DNA of 63,631 nucleotides from Pseudorhodobacter antarcticus. Its GTDB lineage: Bacteria; Pseudomonadota; Alphaproteobacteria; Rhodobacterales; Rhodobacteraceae. Below, in pieces: positions 1 through 8,012 of the stretch (position 1 is its first letter; each line of letters starts with the position of its first letter). The notes beneath the pieces are model-generated. The model was not told the DNA's origin. It searched no databases and was given only the letters and a program-made list of their open reading frames with translations. A program made the position numbers and the translations under genes. The stretch covers positions 1 through 63,631 of the forward strand of contig CAMAQR010000021.1 of assembly GCA_945860375.1 (NCBI GenBank), read 5' to 3'.

Positions 1-146
1 CGAGGCGGACCTTCCGATAAAGTTCCACGATTAAAATGCCCCCACCCTCCCTGTCGCCAGAAAGGGCCAAAGTGGCAAAGTTTTACTCTGCCCGCAGCAA
101 GACTATCCCGCCACTTCCGTGGCAAACTTTTGCACTGCCGTTCTCA
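1..146 (+). repeat. Dispersed repeat copy 1, cut by the window edge
   Basis: About 146 bp that reappear in inverted orientation at 42209-42366 with roughly 80 percent identity by eye. Shared blocks include CGGACCTTCCGATAAAG, GAAAGGGCCAAAG, ACTCTGCCC and ACTGCCGTTCTCA. The similarity stops at about 146, and the sequence then continues as the remnant of a helicase-like gene, so this copy marks a breakpoint. Peptide-like reading frames in the repeat are probably chance translations. Confidence 0.75.
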
Positions 147-1237
147 ACAACACCTTTTGGCATGATTACAAGGCAATCGTTGCAGCAGGTGCAAAGGCTG
201 GCATCGGCCTGGAAGCCCTGCCACCAGTGCGCGACGCCATCGGAAGCGGCTTTGACACGAAATCGATTACGCTGTCATGTGGCAAGCTAACGACTGGGGT
301 TACAGTCGCGCAATGGTCATCCATCCTGATGCTGCGCAATCTCAAATCGCCAGAAACTTATTTCCAAGCTGCATTTCGCGTGCAATCGCCTTGGTCAATC
401 AAGAACCCCAATGGCGACAATCCCAACGAGGAAGAAATCCTTAAGCCAGCCTGCTTCGTGTTCGACTTTGCGCCGACACGAGCACTGCGGCAGTTGTCAG
501 AGTACGGCATCGGATTGTCTCCGAACGAACCCAACCCTGAAAATGCTGTGCGTGAGCTGGTGTCTTTCTTACCAGTGCTGGCCTATGACGGCTCAAACAT
601 GACGCAGATTGATGCTGGCGGTATTCTCGATATTGCCATGGCTGGAACGTCTGCAACGCTGTTGGCCCGTAAATGGGAAAGCGCATTGCTGGTCAATGTG
701 GACAACGAAACTCTGCGCCGGATCATGGACAACCCAGATGCAATGGCTGCCGTTGAACGCATTGAAGGCTGGCGGGCGCTGGGTGACAACGTCATCGAAA
801 CCATCATCAACAAGAGCGACAAAGTCAAAGAGCTGAAAGCCAAGGCCAAGGCACAGGGCAAGCTTTCTAAAGACGATGAAAAGCAGCTGACGGATGAGGA
901 AAAAGAATACAAGTCCAAGCGCAAGATGGTTCAAGAAAAGCTGATTAAATTTGCAACCCGCATTCCGGCATTCATGTACCTGACCGACTTCCGCGAAAAT
1001 ACCTTGCAGGATGTGATCACCAAGCTGGAGCCAGACCTATTCCTCACAGTCACGGGCTTAACCGTGCAAGATTTCCATCTGCTTGTGCGGCTCCGGGTGT
1101 TCAACACGGAACAGATGAATGCTGCTGTCTTTGCGTTCCGGCGCTATGAAGATGCTTCTCTTCGCTATACGGGAATTGAGAGCCACAAAGGGCTTACGCA
1201 CTATGGTCTTTATGACACGGTCGTTGCAAAGGAATGA
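119..1237 (+). pseudogene. C-terminal fragment of an SF2 helicase / restriction-type protein
   Basis: The frame of 372 codons opens with a GTG lying inside the dispersed repeat; real homology-like sequence starts only near 149. Residues about 50-92 carry what looks like the end of a RecA-like helicase domain: KLTTGVTVAQW (motif V-like), then YFQAAFRVQSPW (motif VI-like). A helical, lysine-rich C-terminal region follows. The Walker A and DEAD-box half is missing, as is any nuclease domain. In families I recall, this C-terminus belongs to DEAD/DEAH helicases associated with restriction or GIY-YIG enzymes. I read it as a 5'-truncated gene broken at the repeat. The sequence left of the window could show the rest. 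Confidence 0.6.
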
Positions 1238-1359
1238 CAAAGAGATGCCGTTTCAAATTTTAGAATATAGTTAGTTTTTTATCAATAAGTAACTCGTCTA
1301 ACCGACGATGGAATAATCGTACAACGACCTTCAAGCGATCTACAAAACTGGAGCAAAGC

Positions 1360-2592
1360 ATGAATGCAGGTAGCCCCAACGAGAAGACAACGAAAGCTAG
1401 AAATCAAAAAGTTAAGAGAAAGCGCGGCAACACACTTGAGCGATGGGAAGTGTCTATTATTAAAACGATGCTTGCACGCGGAGGATATGCAGATCAAGAT
1501 ATTCAAGCATATTTCACACGACCTACTAGAACTGTAAACCACCGAGCATTTAGCGAGATACGTACCGGAGCGAAACACAAGTCAGTAAAACCTGCAACCG
1601 ACGAGGCGTTAGACGCCTTTCTGCTATCGTGGCCTGACGTTGATCACGACACCGGTTTAAACCGCAATGGTGATGAACTCTTAATCAAAGCACGTGAAGC
1701 GATGATAGCTGCCGTGCACATCTTTAACGGCGCAGGTCTTACTTTTCGTGCTGAGTTATTCATCGTAACCATTGTCATCGCATGGACATATCTCCTCCAT
1801 GCTTGGTTCAAGCGTGAAGGAATTGATTATCGTTACGAAGGTAAAACCAAAAGCGGGGTCGACAGGTTTCTGGATTTAGGCAAATGCTTGCAGCACGGGC
1901 GCTGTCCTATACCAGTTGGGGCTAAGAAAAATCTCGAATTTCTGATAGAACTTCGGCATGAAATCGAGCATCGTTCAACGAATAGAATAGATGACGCGAT
2001 TGGTGGAGAGCTTCAAGCCTCATGCATAAACTTCAATGATGCACTAAAGTCGCTTTTCGGTGCCCAATATGGATTAGAGAAAAGACTTCCAATTGCGTTA
2101 CAATTTGTATCTTTTGGTGCTGACCAGCGAACGTTACTCAAGCAGGCCTCTGATTTACCCAACCATATTTCAACTTTCATCACTGCGTTTGAAAATAAAC
2201 TAACCGATGAACAACTTGCTGATACGGCATTTCGTTATCGTGTAGCATTCGTGCCAATTGCAAGCAACCGAGCCTCAGGAGCAGATTTAGCCATTGAATT
2301 TATTAAGCCGGGCAGTGCCGATGCTGACGCAGTTAATCAGGTTCTGCTTAAAGAAGTCAATAAAAAGCGATACACAGCGAACGACGTCTTGAGCTTGGTA
2401 AAGAGTAGTGGCTTCACAGCATTTACCATTACTAACCATATAGCACTATGGAAAAAACTGGAAGCAAAAGATCCTAAAAAAGGCTATGGCTGCAAAGGTG
2501 ACTACAAAGGAACATGGGTTTGGTATGACACGTGGATCAAGCGGGTTTTGGAGCATTGCGAAGAGTTCAAAGAAAAATATAAAGCGGCTTAA
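1360..2592 (+). CDS. DUF3644 domain-containing protein
   Basis: A 410-residue protein. The block from about residue 108 (LIKAREAMIAAVHIFN) through ELFIVTIVIAWTYLLHAW, LEFLIELRHEIEHRSTNRID and YGLEKRLPIALQF matches what I remember of the DUF3644 family. The C-terminal part (AFTITNHIALWKKL, WVWYDTW) continues that family pattern. Function is unknown; such genes are often seen near restriction and mobile functions. The start at 1360 is supported by GGAG six bases upstream. The gene and its flanks are clearly richer in A+T than the rest of the window, which suggests horizontal transfer. A lysine-rich N-terminus (residues 8-24) could contact nucleic acid, but that is inference. Confidence 0.75.
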   Translation: MNAGSPNEKTTKARNQKVKRKRGNTLERWEVSIIKTMLARGGYADQDIQAYFTRPTRTVNHRAFSEIRTGAKHKSVKPATDEALDAFLLSWPDVDHDTGLNRNGDELLIKAREAMIAAVHIFNGAGLTFRAELFIVTIVIAWTYLLHAWFKREGIDYRYEGKTKSGVDRFLDLGKCLQHGRCPIPVGAKKNLEFLIELRHEIEHRSTNRIDDAIGGELQASCINFNDALKSLFGAQYGLEKRLPIALQFVSFGADQRTLLKQASDLPNHISTFITAFENKLTDEQLADTAFRYRVAFVPIASNRASGADLAIEFIKPGSADADAVNQVLLKEVNKKRYTANDVLSLVKSSGFTAFTITNHIALWKKLEAKDPKKGYGCKGDYKGTWVWYDTWIKRVLEHCEEFKEKYKAA

Positions 2593-2675
2593 CCATTACA
2601 GCAATGTAATGTTTGCCAATGCTACTTTTGACAAGCAAGATGCGTCAAATGCAAAATGTTATACAATGCGTAATC

Positions 2676-2681
2676 TATAAT
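2676..2681 (+). promoter_or_regulatory. Possible -10 hexamer before the small recombinase
   Basis: A perfect TATAAT lies in AT-rich spacer DNA 120 bp upstream of the recombinase start at 2802. No good -35 is visible at the right distance, so this is a weak call. Confidence 0.25.
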
Positions 2682-2747
2682 ATTTGGCATTTTCATCCAA
2701 TAAGAACAGCAGCTTAGTGCGCCAAATCTCTCCTGTAGCTCTATGAT

Positions 2748-2785
2748 ATGTGTGACTTTAAACTGCACACAGCAAAGTCACACAT
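2748..2785. repeat. Perfect 12-bp inverted repeat upstream of the small recombinase
   Basis: ATGTGTGACTTT at 2748-2759 is mirrored by AAAGTCACACAT at 2774-2785 with a 14-base spacer. It lies 16 bp before the likely start of the recombinase. It could be an operator, an mRNA hairpin or a recombination core site. A longer reading of the recombinase would start inside the left arm, which argues for the later ATG. Confidence 0.6.
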
Positions 2786-2801
2786 TTCACCGGTGCAAAA
2801 C

Positions 2802-3377
2802 ATGAAACAGGCCAAGCTGCTCAACCCCGCAGAATTCAAACGCCTCACAGCCGTCATCGACAGCAAGCGACACAGCGTGCGCAACCACGCAGTTGTGGCA
2901 CTCAGCTTCTACGCAGGCCTGCGTGCCTGTGAAATTGCTGGGCTGCTCGTCGGCGATGTTTACGAGACCAACGGCACTGTACGCGACAGCTTCTATTTGC
3001 GTGCAGAACAGACCAAGGGCAACGACGGCAACACTGTCTTGGTCAACAAACGGTTGGCCGCTGTGTTGCGCCGCTACGCAGCGGCCAACCCCAAGCATTG
3101 CGCAAAACCTGATGCTGCTTTGATCTACAGTGGCAAGGGCGGCGGCTTCTCTGCACAAACCATCGTAAACTTGTTTGCCACGCTGTACGCCGCAGCAGGC
3201 ATCACGGGTGCCAGCAGCCACAGCGGCAGGCGGCAGTTTGTCACAAGCTTGGCAGACAAGGGCATCAACCCCCGTGTCATCCAGATCCTGGTTCGCCACC
3301 GTAACTTGAATACTACCATGGTTTATATCGACGCAGGCGAAGGCAAGCTGCGCAAGGCGATTGAAATGGTCGAGTAA
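2802..3377 (+). CDS. Small tyrosine recombinase (catalytic domain only)
   Basis: A site-specific recombinase of the phage-integrase family, 191 residues from the ATG at 2802. The catalytic set is visible: Arg in AGLRACEIAGL, Lys in QTKGND, the HxxR box HSGRRQF, a second His in LVRHRNLNTT, and the nucleophile Tyr in MVYID near the C-terminus. The usual N-terminal core-binding (SAM-like) domain is absent, so the protein is close to a bare catalytic domain, as in some conjugative-transposon or IntI-like short forms. An in-frame ATG at 2748 is also possible but lies in an inverted repeat. A palindromic hairpin follows the stop codon. Confidence 0.8.
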   Translation: MKQAKLLNPAEFKRLTAVIDSKRHSVRNHAVVALSFYAGLRACEIAGLLVGDVYETNGTVRDSFYLRAEQTKGNDGNTVLVNKRLAAVLRRYAAANPKHCAKPDAALIYSGKGGGFSAQTIVNLFATLYAAAGITGASSHSGRRQFVTSLADKGINPRVIQILVRHRNLNTTMVYIDAGEGKLRKAIEMVE

Positions 3378-3389
3378 ATGGGCCAGCCC

Positions 3390-3410
3390 AATACACTATT
3401 ATAGTGTATT
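3390..3410. terminator. AT-rich hairpin after the small recombinase
   Basis: The 9-bp arms AATACACTA and TAGTGTATT are perfect complements separated by TTA, 12 bases after the stop codon. There is no T tract, so it may be a terminator or a recombinase-binding palindrome. Together with the inverted repeat at 2748-2785 it brackets the recombinase gene. Confidence 0.4.
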
Positions 3411-3507
3411 AGAAGGCATTTGAGATTGTGCTGATTGATGCTCAGAGGCTGGCAATACCATGCAGTCTCAAGCACTTGGCGCTTCGGCCTGCGTTATGTC
3501 CTCAACC

Positions 3508-4809
3508 TTAGTCCTTCTTGGGATCCTTGTCCGCCTTCGACCCACTCAACCTGTCCGCCGCTGCCCGCGCATCAAAGTGGAAGTAACTGCGCTGAAGCAT
3601 GGCCAAACTGGTGCCCATGTTGTCAGCCAGTTCCTGTGCATTGCGTTCATCTTGCACCTGCCTAGTGGCATAGCTGTGGCGGCAGCTGTAGATTCCACGA
3701 TTGCGCCCTGACTTGGGATCTTTGCGCAGCCCCGCCAAGTTCAGCACACCTGCCACGCCACTGTCGAAGGTGTTGAACATCACACCATCGGGCAGGGCCA
3801 TGACAAAATCCTCTGGACCAGCATCAGGGCAACGCAGTTTGCGGCGTTCCAGCACGTAGCGCACAGTGCGCAGCGGCACCATGTAACGGCAGCCAGTCTT
3901 GCCCTCAACATAAAGTTCAACCATGTCCACCCCAGCCTTGGATTGGAAGAATGCCACATCTTTCCAGCGCAGGCCGCGCATGACCTTGGTTTTCTCATCG
4001 CGCTTGAACAGTTCATGTTCGCGCAGGCCACTGTTGAACATGATCAGCAGATAATCCTGTATGGCCTCGCGCCGCCAACGTTCCTTGGTGCCGATGCCAT
4101 CTGCTTTGACCCAGCCAGTCATGAAGTGGCGCAGCGCCACATATTCATGCCGTTCAAAATGCGGATAGGCACGTTCGCGTGTTTCCCGCTTGGTCAGCTT
4201 GACGTTGGCCACCTCAGGGATTGACCCAGCCTTCATCCATTCCCTGCTGCAGGCAAACTTGAGGATACCGCGCAGCGGCACGTTTTCGCCATTGATGGTC
4301 TGCGGACTGGGGGCCCGGGCCTTGTGCGCCATCTTGCGTTTGATCACCCGCCCATTGCGCTCATAGTCGTATTCCACTTCCTTGGATCCCGGCCCAGTGA
4401 CCCAATAATCCCGCCGCCAGCTGCGATACTGGGCGATGTCACTGGCCTTGATGGTGTCGATGGGCTTGTTGCCAAAGAATGGCTTGAGATAGCGTTCAAC
4501 CACGGGTTCATAATCGATCACCGTGCGTTCATTGCGTGAACCAGCCCGCACTTCTGCCCGCAGTTCCTTGAGCCACGCATCGGCTGCGTCTTTGAACAGC
4601 ACCACAACGGCTGTCAGCCCATGTTTGTAACGAAAGTACATGTCCTCGTAGATCAGGATCACTTTGTCTTTGGCCGTCTTTTCGTTGGCGGTTCGCAGGC
4701 TCAGGGTATGCCTGCCGCCATCGGGCAACCTAATATCTGCCTGCCAGTTCTTGCTATCGCGGCGATGGTACAGGGTAATGTCACCATCGCGCAGTTTCAT
4801 GCCGGTCAT
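3508..4809 (-). CDS. Tyrosine-type site-specific integrase
   Basis: A phage/island integrase, 433 residues from the ATG at 4809. GAGG lies six bases before that codon, so I prefer it to the upstream in-frame codon at 5013, which would run into the neighbouring gene. The N-terminal part (about 1-85) looks like an arm-binding or beta-rich domain (ITLYHRRDSKNWQADIRLPD), followed by a core-binding helical region. The catalytic domain shows Arg in MFNSGLREHELF, Lys in YVEGKTGCR, the HxxR box YSCRHSYATR and Tyr in MLQRSYFHFD near the end. The gene points away from tRNA-Phe, about 2.9 kb off, and may have driven island insertion there. Confidence 0.85.
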   Translation of the reverse strand: MTGMKLRDGDITLYHRRDSKNWQADIRLPDGGRHTLSLRTANEKTAKDKVILIYEDMYFRYKHGLTAVVVLFKDAADAWLKELRAEVRAGSRNERTVIDYEPVVERYLKPFFGNKPIDTIKASDIAQYRSWRRDYWVTGPGSKEVEYDYERNGRVIKRKMAHKARAPSPQTINGENVPLRGILKFACSREWMKAGSIPEVANVKLTKRETRERAYPHFERHEYVALRHFMTGWVKADGIGTKERWRREAIQDYLLIMFNSGLREHELFKRDEKTKVMRGLRWKDVAFFQSKAGVDMVELYVEGKTGCRYMVPLRTVRYVLERRKLRCPDAGPEDFVMALPDGVMFNTFDSGVAGVLNLAGLRKDPKSGRNRGIYSCRHSYATRQVQDERNAQELADNMGTSLAMLQRSYFHFDARAAADRLSGSKADKDPKKD

Positions 4810-4819
4810 CGTTTGCCTC

Positions 4820-4840
4820 ACAACTGTTATCAACAATTGT
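4820..4840. promoter_or_regulatory. Palindrome just upstream of the integrase start (operator candidate)
   Basis: ACAACTGTT and AACAATTGT are near-complementary arms (one mismatch) around a 3-base centre, 10 bp upstream of the integrase ATG. The position suits an operator for a repressor or autoregulation. No regulator gene is visible nearby. Confidence 0.35.
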
Positions 4841-4943
4841 GTGGTCAGCAGCGGATTATTCCTACCTAAATCACTGACGAGGATAGGAAATATTGGGTTG
4901 ACGCGGCTTCCTATGGTTGGGGCAGGGCGGAGATTGGGGGCAG

Positions 4944-4975
4944 ACATCTTCAGATTCTGAAGATGTTGGCGATCT
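4944..4975. repeat. Left copy of the direct repeat flanking the autotransporter gene
   Basis: A 32-bp sequence nearly identical (three differences by eye) to 7212-7243, in the same orientation. The first 23 bases form a perfect palindrome with 11-bp arms, ACATCTTCAGA and its complement, followed by TGTTGGCGATCT. It lies between the autotransporter stop and the integrase start. Confidence 0.7.
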
Positions 4976-4996
4976 TCTGTATGCTCGGCAACCCGC

Positions 4997-7045
4997 TTAG
5001 AACGCCCAGGCAAGACCCGCCGTGGCTTTTAGCGTTACAGCATGGCCAGTGTCATATCCCGCTTCCACGCTAAGCTTCAGGTTGGTGCCGCTGTCCATCG
5101 CTTGCACAAGATCAACGCCTGCAAAGCCGCGCAGGGTTGTGTCTTGGCTGCTGGTGCTAAACGTAATGGGCTGGTCCAGCAGCGTAGCGGTGATGTCGTC
5201 GTTATTTGTCAAGGTTGCGTCAGCGCCAAGGCGCATCGTGGCATCAAATTGGCCGGTGCTGGTCACAATCGGCTTGATCGCAAAGGCCACTTGCCCGCGC
5301 AGATCAACCATGCTGACTGTGCGAGAGCCTACCGACATGTCAGCAGCAGACCCCGTCTCTGCATAGCTGCTCATGGTCAGCCGCGTATAGGCCACCCGCA
5401 AACTGGGGGTTACAATGCCATGGGCATTTTTTATCTCAGTGCCGATCGTCGCCTGCGGGGCGAAGAAGACCCCATCTGGGTTTCCCTTGGCCTGCTCAAT
5501 CCCACCCACCACCATGTTGTTGAGCACATCACGGCTGGTATTGGTATTGGCATAGCCGCCCGTCACTGCAAGGTTCACAAAGGCGTTGGGCAAAGAATAG
5601 CCAGCATAAAGGCCGGCGTAGGTACTGCCGGTGTCAATCTGCTCGGCACCCGCGTTTGTGTTCAGATGAGCACGACTGGCACCCACGAAACCGCCAAACA
5701 TTGTACCAGAGGACAATACGCCATCGGTTCCCAGTGCAAAGCCGCCCAGTGTTGTATCGAACCCATCATAGATGCCATCTGCCGTCTGGCTGCGGTAGTT
5801 GCCGATGCCCGTGGCCCATGTCGCCCATTGCGATCCGCTCGCCTCGGCGTTGGACGTAGAGACCCTGATATTGTTGGCCCTGTGGCCAGTGACAAACCCA
5901 AGACGGCCATCAACGACATCGGCCAAGGACCGCGTCAGGTCGCCAAGCATATCGTCTTCGGCGGCGTAAACGGTTGGGTCAACAACCGCCAGAACACCAA
6001 CATCCTCCAGATCAGCGTGATGAACCACAAAAGGCAGACCGTTTGCTTCGAGGGAAACGCCAATACCTCCCGTGAAGGTCAGCGCCGTGTTCAGGCGGCG
6101 GCCAATCACCAAACTGTTGCCACCGTCGCCTGCAAGGTCCAGACTTCCCTCCACGTTGCTGCCGGCCAACAGGGTCAGGGTGTTGCCGCTGCCGTTAAAC
6201 CTCACCGCGATCTTGCCTGCGATCTTGCCCGAGTTGGTGATTGTGTTGTTTTCCCCAAAGGCTTTGATGGCGTACTCGCTACCCGCCACTGTCCCCGAAT
6301 TGATAATCGTGTTGTTGGGGCCGCCGGTGCCGATGAACGCCGACATCCCCGAGTTGGTGATCGTATTGTTGCTGCCTTGGGCAGTGATGCCGCCGCCTTC
6401 AGCTTTCCCCGAGTTGTTGATCGTGTTGTTGTTGCCATCGGCCCAGATGCCTTCGGCGGCGCCCATCACCATCCCCGAGTTTGTGATTATGTTATCGTCG
6501 CCGAAAGTTATAATGCCTACGTCGCTGCTCGTCACCGTCCCTGAGTTGGCAATCCTGATGCCCGTGCCTATGGCGTAGATGCCGGCCTGCGAGCCCGTCG
6601 CCATCCCCAAGTTGGTTATCTGGTTGAAATTGCCCTCTACATAGATGCCCTGGTCGCCGCCCGTCACAGTGCCTGAGTTGGTGAAGGTGTTATGGTCGCC
6701 CTGGGCGTAGATACCGGAATTTCCACCTGTCGTCGTTCCCGAGTTGGTTATCTGGTTGAGATTGCCCTCTACATAGATGCCCATGATGCCAGTCGCGGAC
6801 CCCGCATTGTTCACAGTGACGCCACCCGCAGTGCCTTCGATGCCGTTGCCAGAAGTCACGTCGATCACGCCACCTTGTTCCACCGTTACGACATCGCCAG
6901 CGCCGAGATAGAGGGTGTCAGTGGTGATCGCTGCCGGAGGCGAAGGGGTGATCGTAAAACTATAGGCGTCAGCTTTGGCGGCTAGGCTCATGCCTGACGC
7001 GGAAAGGCCGCAAAACAGGACAAGGCTATGCTTTCGTAGGTTCAT
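4997..7045 (-). CDS. Autotransporter-type outer-membrane protein with passenger repeats
   Basis: A predicted secreted/outer-membrane protein of 682 residues. Residues 1-26 form a signal peptide ending near AAKADA. Residues about 80-285 are short imperfect repeats of roughly 21 residues built on NTITNSGTVTG and GIYAxGxxN, as expected for a beta-helix passenger. The last ~280 residues (from about 395, ASGSQWATWATGIGNY) look like an autotransporter beta-barrel and end in the aromatic signature WAF. The start has a strong AGGGGG five bases upstream. The gene sits between two copies of a palindromic direct repeat and two recombinase genes, so it may be a mobile or switchable surface antigen/adhesin; that role is inference. 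Confidence 0.85.
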   Translation of the reverse strand: MNLRKHSLVLFCGLSASGMSLAAKADAYSFTITPSPPAAITTDTLYLGAGDVVTVEQGGVIDVTSGNGIEGTAGGVTVNNAGSATGIMGIYVEGNLNQITNSGTTTGGNSGIYAQGDHNTFTNSGTVTGGDQGIYVEGNFNQITNLGMATGSQAGIYAIGTGIRIANSGTVTSSDVGIITFGDDNIITNSGMVMGAAEGIWADGNNNTINNSGKAEGGGITAQGSNNTITNSGMSAFIGTGGPNNTIINSGTVAGSEYAIKAFGENNTITNSGKIAGKIAVRFNGSGNTLTLLAGSNVEGSLDLAGDGGNSLVIGRRLNTALTFTGGIGVSLEANGLPFVVHHADLEDVGVLAVVDPTVYAAEDDMLGDLTRSLADVVDGRLGFVTGHRANNIRVSTSNAEASGSQWATWATGIGNYRSQTADGIYDGFDTTLGGFALGTDGVLSSGTMFGGFVGASRAHLNTNAGAEQIDTGSTYAGLYAGYSLPNAFVNLAVTGGYANTNTSRDVLNNMVVGGIEQAKGNPDGVFFAPQATIGTEIKNAHGIVTPSLRVAYTRLTMSSYAETGSAADMSVGSRTVSMVDLRGQVAFAIKPIVTSTGQFDATMRLGADATLTNNDDITATLLDQPITFSTSSQDTTLRGFAGVDLVQAMDSGTNLKLSVEAGYDTGHAVTLKATAGLAWAF

Positions 7046-7096
7046 GATACCCCCTGAGAAACGCCCTTGGTCTCACGGGGCTAAATTGTGCTTCAT

Positions 7097-7125
7097 TTGG
7101 TAGATTAGCGGCACGGCTGGGTCAA
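7097..7125 (-). promoter_or_regulatory. Candidate sigma-70 promoter for the autotransporter
   Basis: On the minus strand TTGACC (7120-7125) and TACCAA (7097-7102) are 17 bp apart. They would start transcription about 45 bp before the ATG. The -10 is poor, so the call is tentative. Confidence 0.3.
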
Positions 7126-7211
7126 TAATTAACAGCAAAGTCAACCAAAGGTGCTGCACAAGGCTGGAATTCAAATCAGGCAAGAAAATGGTTTGCAGCA
7201 AACGGCAGCCA

Positions 7212-7243
7212 ACATCTTCAGGATCTGAAGTTGTTGGCGATCT
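7212..7243. repeat. Right copy of the direct repeat flanking the autotransporter gene
   Basis: Second copy of the 32-bp repeat, about 167 bp upstream of the autotransporter start. Its palindrome is slightly degenerate compared with the left copy at 4944-4975. The TGTTGGCGATCT tail is identical. Confidence 0.7.
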
Positions 7244-7659
7244 GTTGATGAGGTTGCCCTAAATGCCAAGCTGGCGCGATGATCTGTACCAAACATTGCC
7301 TAGGTGTACGATGATTTGTATTACCAGCAACCCACTCACTGTGTTAACACAGCATGGCAGGCAGGCAGCGAGCAGGACAGCGCATAGGATGGGCGCTACC
7401 AGCACAGCATACCCAGAACGCGACCAAGCCTTCTGCAACTCGTTTTGGACCCATCAGCAGCAACGCAGACACTGTGTCGCACCAGCAAACCGGTTCACAG
7501 TGTCCAACACAGCAAACCACTAGACTATGTTCAACATACCAAACGAGTCGGCAAAACCCCCGAACCAGCGCAGCAACGCACACAGAAGTGTGCTATGACT
7601 GTGCAACGCACGGACTCGGAAGTGTGCTATGTGCTAGTGCTTGATTTTGTGGTGAAAAA
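7244..7659. other. Gene-free spacer between the accessory region and tRNA-Phe, with short repeats
   Basis: No convincing gene is seen. The stretch has three copies of CACAGCA (7348-7354, 7403-7409, 7508-7514), the palindrome GTGTTAACAC (7341-7350), a GACACTGTGTC palindrome near 7470, and two copies of GAAGTGTGCTATG about 32 bp apart near 7586 and 7618. Repeated short boxes next to a tRNA 3' end would fit integrase arm-type sites, but this is inference. Confidence 0.35.
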
Positions 7660-7735
7660 TGGTGCCCAGAGCCGGAATCGAACCAGCGACACGCGGATTT
7701 TCAATCCGCTGCTCTACCAACTGAGCTATCCGGGC
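7660..7735 (-). tRNA. tRNA-Phe (GAA)
   Basis: A complete 76-nt tRNA including an encoded CCA. The acceptor stem is GCCCGGA/TCTGGGC, the D-arm contains AGCTCAGTTGGTAGAGC, the anticodon loop TTGAAAA gives anticodon GAA, and the T-arm has GGTTCGATTCC. Its 3' end faces the accessory region at 1-7659, the usual orientation for island insertion into a tRNA. No second copy of the tRNA 3' end is seen inside the window, so the far attachment site, if any, lies outside it. Confidence 0.97.
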
Positions 7736-7835
7736 ACGCTGTCAGGGCCGCAGCCCTTGTTTGGTGTGGGCGTGATACGTCAGGGGCGCAGGGCTGTCCA
7801 GAGGGATTTGGCGAAAAAATGAACGTCTGGGCAGA

Positions 7836-8012
7836 TCAGTGCGGGTGGGATTTCGGGGGCGCATCTTCAACAGGGTTTTCGTCGTCAATCGCCTGAGCCG
7901 GAATCACATAACTGCCCGTAAGCCATTTGCCCAGATCAACATCTGCGCAGCGGCGCGAGCAGAACGGGCGGTATTTCGCGTCGGTTTCCCTTTGGCAAAC
8001 CGGGCAGCTCAT
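7836..8012 (-). CDS. yacG: DNA gyrase inhibitor / zinc-binding protein YacG
   Basis: A 58-residue protein, short enough to be missed by length filters. It begins [10 protein letters not shown] and continues YRPFCSRRCADVDLGKWL, giving the four-Cys zinc site (CPVC and CSRRC) and the DLGxW segment typical of YacG. In E. coli this protein binds gyrase and blocks DNA binding. The tail from about residue 41 is acidic and low in complexity. The ATG overlaps the stop of the RNase E/G gene (ATGA), so translation is probably coupled. tRNA-Phe lies 100 bp downstream. Confidence 0.9.
   Translation of the reverse strand: MSCPVCQRETDAKYRPFCSRRCADVDLGKWLTGSYVIPAQAIDDENPVEDAPPKSHPH

Noticed and set aside
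4997..7045. CRISPR-like array in the repeated passenger region
   Set aside because: The repeats are imperfect, translate to a beta-helix repeat (NTITNSGTVTG), have no uniform spacers and no cas gene is nearby.
7344..7822. Several overlapping frames between the autotransporter and yacG
   Set aside because: They cross tRNA-Phe or are Cys/Thr/Gln-rich chance translations of CA-rich repeats, without start signals.
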